A stretch of 6,806 bases of DNA, from assembly GCA_030609865.1 (NCBI GenBank), contig JAUWSZ010000136.1:1-6806 (forward strand). The letters are read 5' to 3'. Both the position numbers and the translations under genes were made by a program. The DNA comes from a bacterium (GTDB taxonomy: Bacteria > Desulfobacterota > DSWW01). Shown here one piece after another: positions 6,264-6,806 of the stretch; positions within the stretch are counted from its first letter, which is position 1, and each line of letters opens with the position of its first letter. The notes beneath the pieces were generated by a model that was given only the letters and a program-made list of their open reading frames with translations, was not told the DNA's origin and did no database searches.

Positions 6264-6441
6264 ATTGGCGATCATCCGGATGAATCAATTCTTTCCATCG
6301 GGCAAGTCCACCCTCCATTTCTTCCATGGCATAACCGAGAACCTCTTCTAGATTCGCTCCATAGGTGACTTCATTGGTCTTGGAATCCCAGTCGTAAAGG
6401 AGATACCCGATGTCGCCGACATGGGACTGAGACTCTCGGAG
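6214..6441 (-). pseudogene. Remnant of a PAS (PAS_3-like) sensor domain
   Basis: On the minus strand the frame is open from just after a TAA (6444-6442) to a TGA (6216-6214). It encodes LRESQ, GYLLYDWDSKTNEVTYG, LEEVLGYAMEEMEGG and WKELIHPDDR. The order YDWD, then TYG, LEEVLGY, W-x-x-LIHPDDR is the classic core of PAS folds of sensor histidine kinases and diguanylate cyclases. There is no start codon before the domain; the first ATG lies inside it. The resemblance to PAS ends just after HPDDRQF (about 6262), where the remaining residues run over the phosphatase 3' end in antisense. Both flanks of the parent gene, including any kinase or cyclase output domain, are gone. A Met codon seven codons before the TAA (M-N-S-W-R-S-S-stop) could be a decayed original start. 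Confidence 0.65.
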
Positions 6442-6528
6442 TTAAGAAGACCTCCAAGAATTCATATCTGCCAAATCGACCAAAAAGATTTGTCGAAGAA
6501 CATAAAAGTTCGATTTCAAAAAGCCAAA

Positions 6529-6806
6529 CTATGACGAGTTATTAAATCGAGGCCTTTCTGCCGAAACAAACACGATATCATCGTAAAGGAAGTCGGAAGT
6601 CAGCTCGCTGAATCCCGCACGTGTCAACAGAGATTTGATCTCCGCCAGACCATAATAACTCTCATTCCAGAGCGTTTCCGCTTTGCCGCCTTTAATAGGA
6701 TCCACTACTATGAACTTCCCGCCAGGCCTCAATACTCGTCGAGCCTCTTCCAGTGCCTGCGGCAGACGCTGAATCTCGTGCAAAGAGTAAAGCATGATAA
6801 GAGAGC
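6529..6806 (-). CDS. Class I SAM-dependent methyltransferase, C-terminal part (runs off the window end)
   Basis: The frame continues past the right edge (the residues SLI precede the first visible Met), so the Met at 6795 is internal rather than the start. The visible part has MLYSLHEI, the strand-4 and following-helix region (equivalent to the motif II or post-I area), then RRVLRPGGKFIVVDP, the well-known motif III of UbiE and Methyltransf_11-type enzymes. After that come an ESYYGLAEIKSLLTRAGF helix and a final hydrophobic strand (DDIVFVSA). The SAM-binding glycine motif lies outside the window, so acceptor and function are unknown. It ends with TAG at 6531-6529. Its GC content is clearly lower than that of the genes on the left. 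It is a different lineage from the UbiG-like gene at 132-857. Confidence 0.8.
   Translation of the reverse strand, partial: SLIMLYSLHEIQRLPQALEEARRVLRPGGKFIVVDPIKGGKAETLWNESYYGLAEIKSLLTRAGFSELTSDFLYDDIVFVSAERPRFNNSS

Noticed and set aside
5967..6275. A 102-codon minus-strand frame beginning within the PAS remnant
   Set aside because: It is out of frame with the PAS-like sequence and antisense to the phosphatase fragment, with no domain features.

Overview
The window looks like a chromosomal piece of a fairly GC-rich anaerobe-like bacterium. The families present (DUF362, a small Cys-rich protein, a UbiG-like methyltransferase, a type-II-like branched-chain aminotransferase, an extended SDR) and the spacing style fit Desulfobacterota or a related lineage. 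That placement is inference from gene content; no rRNA or other taxonomic marker is present. No tRNA, rRNA, CRISPR array or recognisable transposase gene was seen.

Layout. Positions 1-102 hold the C-terminal end of a probable amidohydrolase, followed 29 nt later by a complete UbiG-like SAM methyltransferase (132-857, +). Convergent to it is a complete branched-chain amino acid aminotransferase (952-2070, -). Back-to-back with that is an extended SDR of the NAD-dependent epimerase / 3beta-HSD type (2256-3269, +). The 185-nt gap between these two divergent genes holds a good sigma70-type promoter for the SDR, a weaker one for the aminotransferase, and a perfect 12-bp palindrome between them. 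After the SDR comes a 282-nt gene-free stretch with purine-rich repeats in inverted orientation. Next is a complete DUF362 protein (3552-4919, -) with a Cys-containing C-terminal extension. A small six-Cys protein (5100-5339, -) lies upstream of it in the same direction.

From about 5340 to the right end the window looks rearranged or decaying. An AT-rich spacer leads into the C-terminal half of an alkaline-phosphatase-superfamily (type I phosphodiesterase-like) gene that has lost its N-terminal half and apparently its last residues (open frame 5517-6263, +). It abuts, in convergent orientation, a remnant of a PAS sensor domain (6214-6441, -) that has no start codon and stops right after the HPDDR motif. 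The window ends in the C-terminal part of another class I SAM methyltransferase (6529 to beyond 6806, -) in DNA of visibly lower GC.

Functionally the left two thirds are ordinary metabolic genes in short transcription units. I see no gene set that clearly forms a new multi-gene system. The items most worth a second look are the truncation junction near 6241-6265, the inverted purine-rich repeat element near 3319-3496, the divergent promoter region near 2121-2195, and the small Cys-rich protein.
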